DNA of 64,000 nucleotides from Nocardia goodfellowii (GTDB lineage Bacteria; Actinomycetota; Actinomycetes; Mycobacteriales; Mycobacteriaceae). Every line of letters begins with the position of its first letter. The first letter of the stretch is position 1. The position numbers and the translations under genes are program-made. The stretch spans positions 3,844,001-3,908,000 of the forward strand of contig NZ_JAGGMR010000001.1 of the NCBI RefSeq assembly GCF_017875645.1, written 5' to 3'. The notes beneath the pieces are model-generated. The model saw only the letters and a program-made list of their open reading frames with translations, made no database searches and was not told the DNA's origin. This document shows, piece by piece, positions 1-9,145 of the stretch.

Positions 1-2
1 CC

Positions 3-626
3 GTGGAGCAATCGGTGGTTTCGGTCGATGTGGTGACACTGCGCTTCTGGGATACCGACAGCGCGGTCACGCTCGGGATCGCGCCGCGGGAACACGAGCC
101 GTTCACCGGCGAACTCGCCTTGCCCGGCGTGCTTTTGGGCCGCGGCGAACGCCTCGCCGTGGCGGCCAGGCGCGCGGTGCACACCAAACTCGGGGTGCCG
201 GAGGCGGCGATCGGCGCGGTCGGCCAGCTGGTCACCTTCGACGAACCCAACCGCGACCCCCGCGGTCCCACCCTCTCCATCGCGATGTGGGCGGTCGTCG
301 GCGTCCACGAGGGCCCGGCCCGATGGGTGCCGTTCGACGAGCTGCCGCCGCTGGCCTTCGACCACAACGCCATCGTCGAAGTCGCGCGCACCCACCTCGC
401 CCGCCTGCTCTGGAAGGATCCCGCCTTCACCCGCGCCCTCACCGGCGCCGAATTTCCCGCCACTCGCGCCGTAGACCTCGCCAGTACCCTCCTCGGGACC
501 CGCCCCGACCCCGCCAATCTCAACCGCACCCTCGCCGCCATTCCGGGTCTCACTCGGACCAGCGAACGCCGCCGCACCAAACCCACCGGCCGCCCCGCCG
601 CCGTCTGGGCTTTCACTCCGGACTGA
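3..626 (+). CDS. NrtR-like Nudix-related regulator
   Basis: 207 residues. Residues about 10-135 look like a Nudix fold (ALPGVLLGRGERL then an AARRAVHTKLG helix). The Nudix box is degenerate: the metal-binding EE pair reads TK, so hydrolase activity is unlikely. Residues about 145-207 form a winged helix ending in GRPAAVWAF, the layout of NrtR-type Nudix-related transcriptional regulators, which bind nucleotide metabolites and DNA. The GTG at base 3 is taken as the start, but the gene may begin upstream of the window. The regulator role is inferred from architecture; its target genes are not visible here. Confidence 0.7.
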   Translation: MEQSVVSVDVVTLRFWDTDSAVTLGIAPREHEPFTGELALPGVLLGRGERLAVAARRAVHTKLGVPEAAIGAVGQLVTFDEPNRDPRGPTLSIAMWAVVGVHEGPARWVPFDELPPLAFDHNAIVEVARTHLARLLWKDPAFTRALTGAEFPATRAVDLASTLLGTRPDPANLNRTLAAIPGLTRTSERRRTKPTGRPAAVWAFTPD

Positions 627-643
627 GCGCCGCGCCGACCGGA

Positions 644-976
644 TCAGTGGCGCGGGGCGTACATGATGATCGCGACGCCGGTCAGGCAGAGGGCGGCGCC
701 GAGGTAGTCCCAGCGGTCGGGGTGGAATTTGTCGACGACGATGCCCCAGGCCAGCGAGCCCGCGACGAAGACGCCACCGTAGGCGGCGAGGATGCGCCCG
801 AAGTTCGGGTCGGGCTGGAAGGTCGCTACGAACCCGTACGCCCCGAGCGCGACTACCCCGGCCGCGATCCACAGTAGCCCGCGCTGCTCGCGCCAGCCCT
901 GCCACACCAGCCAGGCGCCACCGATCTCGGCGAGCGCGGCCAGCGCGAACAACAGCAGCGAGCGGGCGATGATCAC
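644..976 (-). CDS. YnfA/UPF0060 family membrane protein
   Basis: 110 residues, the usual length for this family of small inner-membrane proteins. Four hydrophobic segments are visible, with family-like stretches [13 protein letters not shown] and [14 protein letters not shown]. The function of the family is not settled; a transporter role related to small multidrug resistance proteins is often suggested. It starts with GTG and ends convergently with the upstream regulator gene. It sits just downstream of the metallophosphoesterase gene on the same strand. Confidence 0.85.
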   Translation of the reverse strand: MIIARSLLLFALAALAEIGGAWLVWQGWREQRGLLWIAAGVVALGAYGFVATFQPDPNFGRILAAYGGVFVAGSLAWGIVVDKFHPDRWDYLGAALCLTGVAIIMYAPRH

Positions 977-985
977 CGCCCGAAC

Positions 986-1741
986 CTACAACGCGGCCCC
1001 GGCCGGGGGCGGGACGGTCTCGGTGGGTTCGACGATGTATACGGCGTAGGGACGGCGCAGGACCGGGTAGGAGACGTTGCGGACGGGCACGCCGCCGGGC
1101 GTCTGCCCGGACTCGGTGCCGGCGTGCGCGTGGCCGTGGACAGCGAGGTCGGCGGCGCCCCGGTCGATGGCGGTGGCCAGCTCGTGGCAGCCGAGCCCGG
1201 GGTAGATCCGGATCGGTTCGCCGACGAGGGTGTCGACCACGGGGGAGTAGTGCATGAGGGCGATGCGGATGTCGGTGTCGAGGGTCTCGAGCGTCTGCCG
1301 CAAGAGCTCGGCGTCGAGCGGACCGCGGCGCATCCGTTCCCGATGTTCGGGATTGGCGTTCTCGGGATCGCCGGGATGTCCGGGGAAGCCGCCGCTGCCG
1401 CCCATGACGCCCGCGATGCCCACCCGGACGCCCGCCACCTCGAGGACTGTCGACTCACCTTCGAGCATGCGGACGCCGAGCGCACCGAGCATGGCCGCGA
1501 TGCGGTAGCCCTGTTTGCGATCGTGGTCATGGTTGCCGAGGACGGCGACCATGGGGACCGGGACGCCGGCCAGTTCGGCACGCAGCAGTTCCGCCTCCGC
1601 GATTCGCCCGCCCTCGGTGAGGTCGCCCGCGAGGAGCAGTATGTCGGCGTGTTCCGCGAGCCGGAGAAACTCTGGGCGGAACTTCCCGGCGACGGCTGGG
1701 CGCATGTGCAGGTCGGCGACGGCGGCAACGCGAACGGTCAC
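986..1741 (-). CDS. Calcineurin-like metallophosphoesterase
   Basis: 251 residues from the chosen GTG. The metal-binding motifs of the family appear in order: AVADLHMRP, LAGDLTEGG, VLGNHDHD, and the late histidines in HYSP and HGHAHAG. These coordinate a dinuclear metal centre for phosphoester cleavage; the substrate is unknown. An in-frame GTG at 1810 would add 23 residues with no ribosome site or family likeness. The GTG at 1741 has a GGCTGAGG stretch just upstream and starts right at the first strand of the fold, so it is preferred. Divergent from rel. Confidence 0.8.
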   Translation of the reverse strand: MTVRVAAVADLHMRPAVAGKFRPEFLRLAEHADILLLAGDLTEGGRIAEAELLRAELAGVPVPMVAVLGNHDHDRKQGYRIAAMLGALGVRMLEGESTVLEVAGVRVGIAGVMGGSGGFPGHPGDPENANPEHRERMRRGPLDAELLRQTLETLDTDIRIALMHYSPVVDTLVGEPIRIYPGLGCHELATAIDRGAADLAVHGHAHAGTESGQTPGGVPVRNVSYPVLRRPYAVYIVEPTETVPPPAGAAL

Positions 1742-1908
1742 GGCCTCAGCCAGCCACAATCCGCGAAATGTGTCAACAGGATTCGGGTTCGGTACCAACC
1801 CGGGATTCACCTATCGGTCGCTGGTCCGGCACCGGGACTAAAGTGGTGATCTGGGCGGTTGCGACGGTCGGATAGGGTGTTGCGATCGAGGCGCGGAGAG
1901 GTGGTGGC

Positions 1909-4314
1909 ATGGCTCAACACTTGGGCGAGGCGAATGTCGGGCAATCGGCATCGTCCCCGCAGTCGAACGGTGCCCCCACCCCGGCCGATATGCCCGGTGC
2001 CCCGAAGCCGCCCGCCGCCAAGCCGCCCGCGCGTGAGCCCGGTACCGCCGCGGCCGTTCCCACCTCCGCCTCGCGGCGGGTCCGGGCCCGCCTGGCCCGG
2101 CGGATGACCGGTCAGCGTGGCATCGCCGCGGTCAAGCCGGTGCTGGAGCCGCTCGCCTCGGTGCACCGTGAGTTGTACCCGAAGGCGAACCTGACGCTGC
2201 TGCAGCGCGCCTTCGATGTCGCCGACGAGCGGCACGCGCATCAGTTCCGCAAATCGGGTGACCCGTACATCACCCATCCGTTGGCGGTGGCCAACATCCT
2301 GGCCGAACTCGGTATGGACACCACCACGCTGGTCGCGGCGCTGCTGCACGACACCGTGGAGGACACCGGCTACTCGCTGGAGCAGCTGACCAGCGACTTC
2401 GGCCAGGAGGTCGCGCACCTGGTCGACGGTGTCACCAAGCTGGACAAGGTCAACCTGGGCGCCGCCGCGGAGGCCGAGACCATCCGCAAGATGATCATCG
2501 CGATGGCCCGCGATCCGCGCGTGCTCGTGATCAAGGTCGCCGACCGGTTGCACAACATGCGCACCATGCGCTTCCTGCCGCCGGAGAAGCAGGCCAAGAA
2601 GGCCAAGGAGACGCTGGAAGTCATTGCGCCGCTTGCGCATCGACTGGGCATGGCCACGGTGAAGTGGGAACTGGAGGATCTCGCGTTCGCGATCCTGCAC
2701 CCGAAGAAATACGACGAGATCGTGCGTCTGGTCGCCGATCGCGCGCCGTCGCGCGACACCTACTTGGCCAAGGTCCGCGCCGAAATCGTGAATACCCTTG
2801 CGGCCTCACGGATCACGGCGATCGTCGAGGGCCGGCCCAAGCACTACTGGTCGATCTATCAGAAGATGATCGTCAAGGGTAAGGACTTCGACGACATCCA
2901 CGACCTGGTCGGTATCCGCATCCTCTGCGACGAGGTGCGTGACTGCTACGCGGCGGTCGGCGTGGTGCATTCGCTGTGGCAGCCGATGGCGGGCCGGTTC
3001 AAGGACTACATCGCCCAGCCTCGCTACGGGGTCTACCAGTCGCTGCACACCACCGTCGTCGGTCCGGACGGCAAGCCCCTGGAGGTGCAGATCCGTACCC
3101 AGGACATGCACCGCACCGCCGAGTTCGGTATCGCCGCGCACTGGCGCTACAAGGAGACGCGCGGCAAGCACTCCAGCGACTCGACCGAAGTCGACGATAT
3201 GGCCTGGATGCGCCAGCTGCTGGACTGGCAGCGCGAAGCCGCCGATCCGGCGGAGTTCCTGGAGTCGCTGCGTTTCGACCTGAAGTCGCCGGAGATCTTC
3301 GTGTTCACCCCGAAGGGTGATGTGATCACGTTGCCGCAGAAGTCGACTCCGGTCGACTTCGCCTACGCGGTGCACACCGAGGTCGGGCACCGTTGCATCG
3401 GCGCGCGCGTCAACGGCCGCCTGGTCGCCCTGGAGCGGCAGCTCGAAAACGGTGAAGTGGTCGAGGTTTTCCAGTCCAAGGCGCAGAACGCCGGCCCGAG
3501 CCGGGATTGGCAGAACTTCGTCGTCTCGCCGCGCGCGAAGGCCAAGATCCGGCAGTGGTTCGCCAAGGAGCGCCGCGAGGAGGCCCTGGAATCCGGTAAG
3601 GAGCAGATCTCCAAGGAGGTCCGCCGCGTCGGACTTCCGTTGCAGCGCTTGATGAGTGTCGACGCGATGACAGCGGTCGCCCACGAACTGCACTACACCG
3701 ACATCTCCATGCTCTACACCGCGGTCGGTGAGCACCAGGTGTCCGCGCACCACGTCGTGCAGCGGCTCATGGCCCAGCTCGGCGGCATCGGTGATGTGGA
3801 GAACGAACTCGCCGAACGCTCCACGCCCTCCACGACCCCGAGCAGACAGCGCGTCACCGGTGACGCGGGCGTGCTCATCCCGGGCGCGCCGGGCACCGTG
3901 GCGAAGCTGGCCAAATGCTGCACGCCGGTCCCGGGTGACGAGATCATGGGCTTCGTGACTCGGGGCGGCGCGGTGTCGGTGCACCGCACCGATTGCACCA
4001 ACGCGGGCTCGCTACAGGAGCAATCCGAGCGCATCATCGAGGTGGAATGGGCGCCGTCACCGTCCTCGGTGTTCCTGGTGGCCATCCAGATCGAGGCGCT
4101 GGACCGCACCCGTCTGCTCTCCGATGTGACCAAGGTGCTGGCCGACGAGAAGGTCAACATCCTGTCCGCTTCGGTCGCCACGCACGGCGACCGGGTCGCG
4201 ATCAGCAAGTTCACCTTCGAGATGGGCGACCCGAAACATTTGGGCCATTTGCTCAATGTGGTGCGCAATGTGGAAGGCGTCTACGACGTCTACCGAGTTA
4301 CTTCCGCAACTTAA
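1909..4314 (+). CDS. relA: Bifunctional (p)ppGpp synthetase/hydrolase Rel
   Basis: 801 residues. Makes and degrades the stringent-response alarmone. Visible in order: an HD hydrolase domain (about 105-210, HDTVEDT at 147), a synthetase domain ([13 protein letters not shown] near 307), the RFKD motif near 363 typical of bifunctional rather than synthesis-only enzymes, a TGS domain (about 460-525), a [10 protein letters not shown] zinc-finger-like segment near 668, and a C-terminal ACT domain (about 718-801). The N-terminal 60 residues are Pro/Ala-rich and longer than in many relatives. The ATG follows a GGAGAGG stretch. Essentially certain. Confidence 0.98.
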   Translation: MAQHLGEANVGQSASSPQSNGAPTPADMPGAPKPPAAKPPAREPGTAAAVPTSASRRVRARLARRMTGQRGIAAVKPVLEPLASVHRELYPKANLTLLQRAFDVADERHAHQFRKSGDPYITHPLAVANILAELGMDTTTLVAALLHDTVEDTGYSLEQLTSDFGQEVAHLVDGVTKLDKVNLGAAAEAETIRKMIIAMARDPRVLVIKVADRLHNMRTMRFLPPEKQAKKAKETLEVIAPLAHRLGMATVKWELEDLAFAILHPKKYDEIVRLVADRAPSRDTYLAKVRAEIVNTLAASRITAIVEGRPKHYWSIYQKMIVKGKDFDDIHDLVGIRILCDEVRDCYAAVGVVHSLWQPMAGRFKDYIAQPRYGVYQSLHTTVVGPDGKPLEVQIRTQDMHRTAEFGIAAHWRYKETRGKHSSDSTEVDDMAWMRQLLDWQREAADPAEFLESLRFDLKSPEIFVFTPKGDVITLPQKSTPVDFAYAVHTEVGHRCIGARVNGRLVALERQLENGEVVEVFQSKAQNAGPSRDWQNFVVSPRAKAKIRQWFAKERREEALESGKEQISKEVRRVGLPLQRLMSVDAMTAVAHELHYTDISMLYTAVGEHQVSAHHVVQRLMAQLGGIGDVENELAERSTPSTTPSRQRVTGDAGVLIPGAPGTVAKLAKCCTPVPGDEIMGFVTRGGAVSVHRTDCTNAGSLQEQSERIIEVEWAPSPSSVFLVAIQIEALDRTRLLSDVTKVLADEKVNILSASVATHGDRVAISKFTFEMGDPKHLGHLLNVVRNVEGVYDVYRVTSAT

Positions 4315-4643
4315 CGCTGGGTAACGGGCGCGTGTCGCGCGTATGAATTCGTTGCGTTGTGGGTACATTTCCTCCCACAAGCGAACCATGGCTGGCCCAG
4401 TTGTCCGGTACCACACCGGATTCCGAGTCCGCGCACACTTCGCCGGGGAGTTGCGGCAGCGATCCTGTGATCGGAAATCCGTCAGATACATTCCGGCGCC
4501 GCGCCGTCCTGTGTTCAGCATCTCCGGTGTATAGGTGGAAACTTTCCGCGATGGCGGCAGTCATAGCCGGAATCTGTTACCGTCGAATGCGTTTGAGGGC
4601 GTCAAGATTCACCTGTGGCAATACGGATTGATTGCGAATCGCT
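4315..4643. other. Intergenic region between rel and cutinase-like gene
   Basis: 329 bases without a convincing gene; short frames here have poor codon bias. A perfect 7-bp inverted repeat (TTGTGGG at 4357-4363, CCCACAA at 4374-4380, 10-base loop) lies 40 bases after the rel stop and may help end rel transcription, though no T-run follows. The rest is less GC-rich than its neighbours and probably holds the promoter of the cutinase-like gene. No clear -10/-35 pair was identified. Confidence 0.4.
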
Positions 4644-6275
4644 ATGGCCAATTACCCGGCAAGAATCGCGGGGGTGCTCAGTGCACTCGCCGTTGCTGTG
4701 GCATTCGCCGGTACCGGTCCGGCCACCGCTCAGCCCCCTGCTCCGGCTCCTTCCACGAGTCTGGCGATAGATAGCTGTCCGGCCTTGTACGCGTTGGGAA
4801 TTCAGGGCACGGGCGAGTCCTCCCCGGACGCCGCGCCGAGCACCGACACCGGGATGCTGTCCACCGTCTTCCGTCCGCTGCTGGCCCAGGCCGGCGACAC
4901 CGGCCTGGTCGATCGGGCCTACGTGCCTTACGAATCCAGCTTCGGCGGTTTCACCAACGGCGGCACCACGCCCTACGCGCAGTCGGTGTCCGATGGCCTG
5001 ACCAGGCTCCGCTCGATGGCCCAGTCGGTCGTGGACCGTTGCCCGCGAACCAGATTGGCGATCGTCGGCTACTCCCAGGGCGCGCACGTGGCTTCGCTGT
5101 TCGCCCAGGAGGTCGGGCAGAGCAAGGGCGTGGTCCCGGCCGACAAGGTCGCCGCCGTAGCGCTTTTCGGCGATCCCACCCGCAATACGGGCGCTCCGCT
5201 GTTCCCGGGCTCGCCGGGCAAGACGAACCCCGACGCCGCTCCGGGCACCGATGGCGACGAGATCGCCTCGATCGCCGCCCTGAACCAGACCCCGGCCGCC
5301 GGCGGCGGCATCGCCCCGGAACGGGACACGGCCGAGAACTTCGCGGCTCTTACCGGGCGCGTCGCGAGTTTCTGTACGGCGGGCGATCTTTCGTGCGACG
5401 CCCCGGAGGGCGCGCCGATCCTGCGGGCGGTGGCCAATATCGCGGGCCAGGCCCAGGTCAGCGGTGGCGACCCGATCGCCTCCCTGGTCTCGGTGGCGCA
5501 GGCGCTGGCCTACACCTCGATCAAGACCGTCGCCAAGGTGGTCAACGAGGACATCTCCGGCAGCTCGCTGTCGAATCTGTCGATCTCGCCGAAGAAGTCG
5601 ATCTCCGAGCGTCTGGCGGACGCGTCCGACCCCCGCTCCCCGCTCGACATCAACGGCGCCTTCCAGGCCCTGCTGAAGGTCGGCATGATCGGCCTGAACG
5701 CGGTCGTCACGGTGGTGAAGGCGGTCATCAACCCCGCCACCATCGCCGAACTCGCCACCGCGGGCCTGGCCAACCCGGTCGCGGGGCTGGCCTTGCTGGG
5801 CGCCAAACTGCTCGGCGCGATCCCGCAACTGATTCCGCCGACCACCATCTCGCGCCTGGTCACCCAGGCGTTCACCGCCGTCGTCCAGAACATCACCGAC
5901 AACAGCGAACTGCTCAATGTCACCACCTGGGTGAAGTACTGGGAGACCGTCCAGCGGCACGGCGCCTACGACTCCGCGGCGGTCACCGCCGGCGGCGACG
6001 CGCCGGTGCGTTTCGTGGCCGACTGGTTCGCCGCGCTGGCCCGGGATCTGGACGAAACGCTCGGTAGCGGCGCTGCGCCGCAGACCGTGAGTACCACGCC
6101 GACGCCCCGATTATCGGTACCCGCTAACGGCGCGTCGACTACGCCGAACCCTTCCGGTACGGGACAATTTCCGTTCGGGAACGGAGCCGATCGCGCCCCA
6201 TCCAGTGGCGATTCGGTTTCGCCCACCGCGGTACCCGGCACCCCCAGATCTAGTAACCCGTCCTTGACGAACTGA
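4644..6275 (+). CDS. Secreted cutinase-like esterase with long C-terminus
   Basis: 543 residues. A signal peptide (MANYPARIAGV through AFAGTGPATAQ) is followed by a cutinase-type alpha/beta-hydrolase domain: nucleophile motif GYSQG near residue 141, then FCTAGDLSC matching the cutinase Cys-Asp-Cys region. The usual histidine may be the one in VQRHGAYDS near 440, about 180 residues later than in classical cutinases. The roughly 220-residue norm is exceeded by an Ala/Ile-rich insertion and a Thr/Pro/Ser-rich tail. A TTG four codons upstream is a less likely start. Probably acts on exported lipids or esters; the substrate is unknown. Confidence 0.8.
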   Translation: MANYPARIAGVLSALAVAVAFAGTGPATAQPPAPAPSTSLAIDSCPALYALGIQGTGESSPDAAPSTDTGMLSTVFRPLLAQAGDTGLVDRAYVPYESSFGGFTNGGTTPYAQSVSDGLTRLRSMAQSVVDRCPRTRLAIVGYSQGAHVASLFAQEVGQSKGVVPADKVAAVALFGDPTRNTGAPLFPGSPGKTNPDAAPGTDGDEIASIAALNQTPAAGGGIAPERDTAENFAALTGRVASFCTAGDLSCDAPEGAPILRAVANIAGQAQVSGGDPIASLVSVAQALAYTSIKTVAKVVNEDISGSSLSNLSISPKKSISERLADASDPRSPLDINGAFQALLKVGMIGLNAVVTVVKAVINPATIAELATAGLANPVAGLALLGAKLLGAIPQLIPPTTISRLVTQAFTAVVQNITDNSELLNVTTWVKYWETVQRHGAYDSAAVTAGGDAPVRFVADWFAALARDLDETLGSGAAPQTVSTTPTPRLSVPANGASTTPNPSGTGQFPFGNGADRAPSSGDSVSPTAVPGTPRSSNPSLTN

Positions 6276-6295
6276 GCGCCGAGAGGTCCGAACCG

Positions 6296-6340
6296 ATGCG
6301 ACACCAGTTGCCCGGCTCCGCGGGAAGGGGGGAATGTTGA
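6296..6340 (+). other. Possible 14-codon leader ORF of the T4SS-like operon
   Basis: A 14-residue frame (MRHQLPGSAGRGEC) with a GAGAGG ribosome site nine bases ahead. Its stop overlaps the first operon gene in ATGTTGA, so translation of the two could be coupled. It is too short to judge by codon use. It is listed because similar coupled mini-frames fill other gaps in this operon. Confidence 0.3.
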
Positions 6341-7245
6341 AGTCGTACAAAGAGCTGTCACGGTGGTTCCCCGCCCTGGAACCGGAGACAGGCACGCAAG
6401 CCCCCGCGTCGGTACGCGAGGACGAGTTCCGCACCGACGACGACGGCCCGGCCCAATACCCGCATTACATCCGCGAACCCGACCCGGACGACCCGGAGGT
6501 GGCCCGCGCCCGCGCCGAGGTCCCCCCGGACCTGGCCTCGCGGCGCAGCGAATTCACCGGCGGCTGGTCGGATTGGGTCGGCGGGCACGCGCCGAGCGCG
6601 GCCGACGACTACGACCGCGACGCCGATCTGGTCCGCTTCCCCTGGCCGGACGACGACTACGACGACGATGACGAAGAGCCCGTCGGGCTCCGCGCCCGGC
6701 GATCGCGGGCGGGCCGCGGCCGGGTGCTCGCGGTCCTCGTCGTCGCGGTGCTGCTGCTCGTGCTCGCGGGTGCGGGCGCGGTGTGGCTGCTGAAATCGTC
6801 CGGCGGCAACGACAGCGCGGGCTCGCCGCGCGATTCCCTGCAATTCACGGCGGGCAGCGCGCAGTCCGATCCGGCGGCCACGTGCCCGGTGGAGCGCACC
6901 GATCGTGAAGTACGCAGCTCCCAACCCGGCGGCACCGGCTCCGGCCCTGACGCCATCCTGTCCTTCCAGTACGCCTACTACGTGGAACGGGACGCCGAAC
7001 GCGCGGTCCAGGTCGTCGCGCCGGGCGCCTCCGTTTCTCCCGCCGAGGTGATTCAGAAAGGCATCGAGACGATTCCGGCGGGCACCACACATTGCGTGCG
7101 CATCGTGGCGCTCGGCGACAACAAGTATTCGGTGGAGATCACCGAGCAGCGGCCGGGCGGCGTACCGGCGACGTACAACAAGCAGACGGTCACCACCGCG
7201 GTGATCGGCGGCCGCACCCTGATCACGGGTATCGCGGCCGGATGA
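6334..7245 (+). CDS. Single-pass membrane protein, first gene of T4SS-like operon
   Basis: 303 residues. The N-terminal 120 residues are hydrophilic and Asp/Arg-rich, presumably cytoplasmic. One transmembrane segment lies at about 131-153 (VLAVLVVAVLLLVLAGAG). The outer domain (about 165-303) contains AILSFQYAYYVERDAERAVQ and may be an NTF2-like fold, as in VirB8-type components. Topology and place at the head of the secretion operon suggest a channel or scaffold subunit; this is inference. A run of G just upstream of the ATG serves as ribosome site. The next gene starts 16 bases downstream behind AAGGAG. Confidence 0.7.
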   Translation: MLKSYKELSRWFPALEPETGTQAPASVREDEFRTDDDGPAQYPHYIREPDPDDPEVARARAEVPPDLASRRSEFTGGWSDWVGGHAPSAADDYDRDADLVRFPWPDDDYDDDDEEPVGLRARRSRAGRGRVLAVLVVAVLLLVLAGAGAVWLLKSSGGNDSAGSPRDSLQFTAGSAQSDPAATCPVERTDREVRSSQPGGTGSGPDAILSFQYAYYVERDAERAVQVVAPGASVSPAEVIQKGIETIPAGTTHCVRIVALGDNKYSVEITEQRPGGVPATYNKQTVTTAVIGGRTLITGIAAG

Positions 7246-7261
7246 AGGAGAGCTGAGAGCG

Positions 7262-8161
7262 ATGGGAGACGACTGGAGCCGCTGGCTCGACGACACACCC
7301 GAGGCGGGTGTGGCGCCGGACAAGCCCGCGCGGTCGAAGGCTCCGGTGGTGCGGTTACGGCGGAACAAGCAGGGCGGGGGCGCTACAGGCACCGAGGAAC
7401 AGCACGAGACGCAAGGCGCGCAACGCCCGATTCTGGTGGTAGGCGGCTGCGGTGGTGCGGGGGTCACCACGACGGCGCTCGGTATCGCGGGTGAGCTGGG
7501 CATGGCCGGTACGCCGACGGTGGCGGTGGACGCGACCGCCGCGGGTAGCGATCTGGCCTTGCGCGGCGCCGACGAGCACCTGCATCCGATCAGCCTGCAG
7601 TCGTGGCTGTACGGACGCGGCAACGACGAGCCGGCGCCGGTGAAGGAATGTCTGTCGCTGGCGACCTCGGGCATCGGCCTGCTCTGGCGGGACGCGGCTC
7701 CGCTGCGCCGCCGTGCGACATACCTCACGGTGGCGCGAGCCATCGACGACGCCGGGTTCACCGGTGTGTACGACGGCGGCAGCGCGATAGCCGGGCGGCA
7801 ACTACGTCCGCTCCTAGATGACTCGGATGTGGCTCTGGTGCTAGCCATCCCGGCCCGCGCCGACGCCGCGAACCGATTGCGCGTCGCCCTGGAATGGCTG
7901 GACGACCAGTACGGGGACGCTACCGAAGGTCAAGGGGGCGGCATCGTGGGTGACACCACCATCGTGATCTCACATCAACTACCGGGCGCGGACTCCCGCA
8001 TTGCCGACCATTTGCGCGAACACCTGTCGGGCTGGGTCCGCGATATCCGCGAGATTCCCTACGATCCGCATCTGGCGCGCGGTGAGCTGGTCCGGCACTC
8101 CGCTCTGGCTCCGGAGACTCGACGAGCCTATGGGCGCCTACTGGCGGGGGTGGCATCATGA
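7262..8161 (+). CDS. MinD/ParA-like protein lacking Walker A lysines
   Basis: 299 residues. A Lys/Arg- and Gln-rich leader of about 55 residues precedes a SIMIBI-type fold. The phosphate-loop reads GGCGGAGVTTTALG (about 60-73), where ParA/MinD would have KGGxGKTT, so both the signature and catalytic lysines are missing. VAVDATAAGSDL and later AIPARADAANRL keep the general layout. Nucleotide hydrolysis as in ParA is therefore doubtful; a binding or scaffolding role is more likely. It overlaps the next, similar gene by ATGA. Confidence 0.7.
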   Translation: MGDDWSRWLDDTPEAGVAPDKPARSKAPVVRLRRNKQGGGATGTEEQHETQGAQRPILVVGGCGGAGVTTTALGIAGELGMAGTPTVAVDATAAGSDLALRGADEHLHPISLQSWLYGRGNDEPAPVKECLSLATSGIGLLWRDAAPLRRRATYLTVARAIDDAGFTGVYDGGSAIAGRQLRPLLDDSDVALVLAIPARADAANRLRVALEWLDDQYGDATEGQGGGIVGDTTIVISHQLPGADSRIADHLREHLSGWVRDIREIPYDPHLARGELVRHSALAPETRRAYGRLLAGVAS

Positions 8162-8808
8162 CCGCCGCCATGTCGAAACTAGGTCAGCGCAAGCAAACTC
8201 CGCAGCCGGCGGGTGTCATCGCCCCGCCGGAATCCCGCCGTGCCCCCGTCTGGGATCGCCCGGTACCCGGTATCGGCCGTGCCCCGCTGGTATGGCTGCT
8301 GGGGGTGCACGGTGGTGCCGGAGCGACCACGCTAGCGCATGTGCTGGCGCCCGCGGCGGATTCGAGCCGTCGCTGGCCCGGCGTGTTCGAGCGGGAATCT
8401 CCCTACGTCGTGCTGGTCGCCCGCGAAACCATCGCCGGGCTGACGCGCGCCCATGATCTGTTGCGCCAGCATCACTTCGGCTTCGGCGGTCCCTCGGAGG
8501 TGCTCGGTTTGATCACCGTCGCCGCGAGACCCGGCCGGATGCCGGTGGAGATCCGGCGCTACCGCGACGTGGTCGGCTCGCTGGCCGGGCCGATGTGGCA
8601 GGTCCCGTGGTACGAGGAATGGACTCTGGTCGAGGCCGACGCGCTGCCCGTATGGTCACCGGGCGACCCGTTGCCGGAACGTAAACGCAAGATCGACCCG
8701 CTCGCGGAGGTACCGCTGGAGGTCCGCGAGATCGGTGCCGATATTGTCGCCACCGTTCGCGAAAAGATCGACGCCCGTACAGCTTTCGAGGAGGGGGAGG
8801 AGCCGTGA
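8158..8808 (+). CDS. DUF6668-like pseudo P-loop protein
   Basis: 216 residues. WLLGVHGGAGATTLAHVLA (about 47-65) resembles a P-loop but again lacks the lysine before the threonines. The rest (RETIAGLTRAHDLL, VLGLITVAARPGRMP) resembles the actinobacterial DUF6668 family by recollection. It forms a tandem pair with the preceding MinD-like gene, joined by an ATGA overlap, so the two products may work together in the cytoplasm at the base of the secretion machine. Function unknown. Confidence 0.65.
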   Translation: MTAAMSKLGQRKQTPQPAGVIAPPESRRAPVWDRPVPGIGRAPLVWLLGVHGGAGATTLAHVLAPAADSSRRWPGVFERESPYVVLVARETIAGLTRAHDLLRQHHFGFGGPSEVLGLITVAARPGRMPVEIRRYRDVVGSLAGPMWQVPWYEEWTLVEADALPVWSPGDPLPERKRKIDPLAEVPLEVREIGADIVATVREKIDARTAFEEGEEP

Positions 8809-8852
8809 GGCAGGTCGCCGAACCTTCGGATTTCGAGAAAGGCACCCGATGA
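8805..8852 (+). other. Mini-ORF bridging two operon genes (15 codons)
   Basis: A 15-residue frame begins with a GTG overlapping the previous stop (GTGA) and ends in a TGA overlapping the next start (ATGA). It fills the whole gap between the pseudo P-loop gene and the first VirB2-like gene. Whether it is translated is unknown. It could pass ribosomes on to the next gene. Confidence 0.3.
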
Positions 8853-9145
8853 GCTCATTACTCTTCGCCGTGCAGGACACGTATGGCACCGTGCTGGCGC
8901 AGGTCGGTAACCCGACACCAGAGGCGCCCCCGGGGTCGGAGAAGTTCCTGCAGCTGGTCAGCTACCTCACCTGGTTCGTGCTGCTCTCGGGCATCTGCGG
9001 AATCGTGTACGCGGGCGGCAAGTTCGCGTGGGAGAAGTGGACCGGCGGCGGTCTGGAATCGCCGAAGATGGTGGCAGGGGCCATGATCGGTGGCGTGATC
9101 GCCACCAGTGCCGGCACCATCATGAACGCACTCATAGGTACCTGA
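8849..9145 (+). CDS. Small two-pass membrane protein, VirB2-like (1)
   Basis: 98 residues with two hydrophobic segments (LTWFVLLSGICGIVYAG near 40-56 and MVAGAMIGGVIATSAGTIM near 73-91) split by a short basic/Trp loop (KFAWEKW). Size, topology and context match VirB2/pilin-like subunits of type IV secretion systems, though no sequence signature proves it. The ATG at 8849 follows AAAGG; longer in-frame starts run into the previous gene. It ends in TGATG, overlapping the next gene, which encodes a related protein. Confidence 0.65.
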   Translation: MSSLLFAVQDTYGTVLAQVGNPTPEAPPGSEKFLQLVSYLTWFVLLSGICGIVYAGGKFAWEKWTGGGLESPKMVAGAMIGGVIATSAGTIMNALIGT

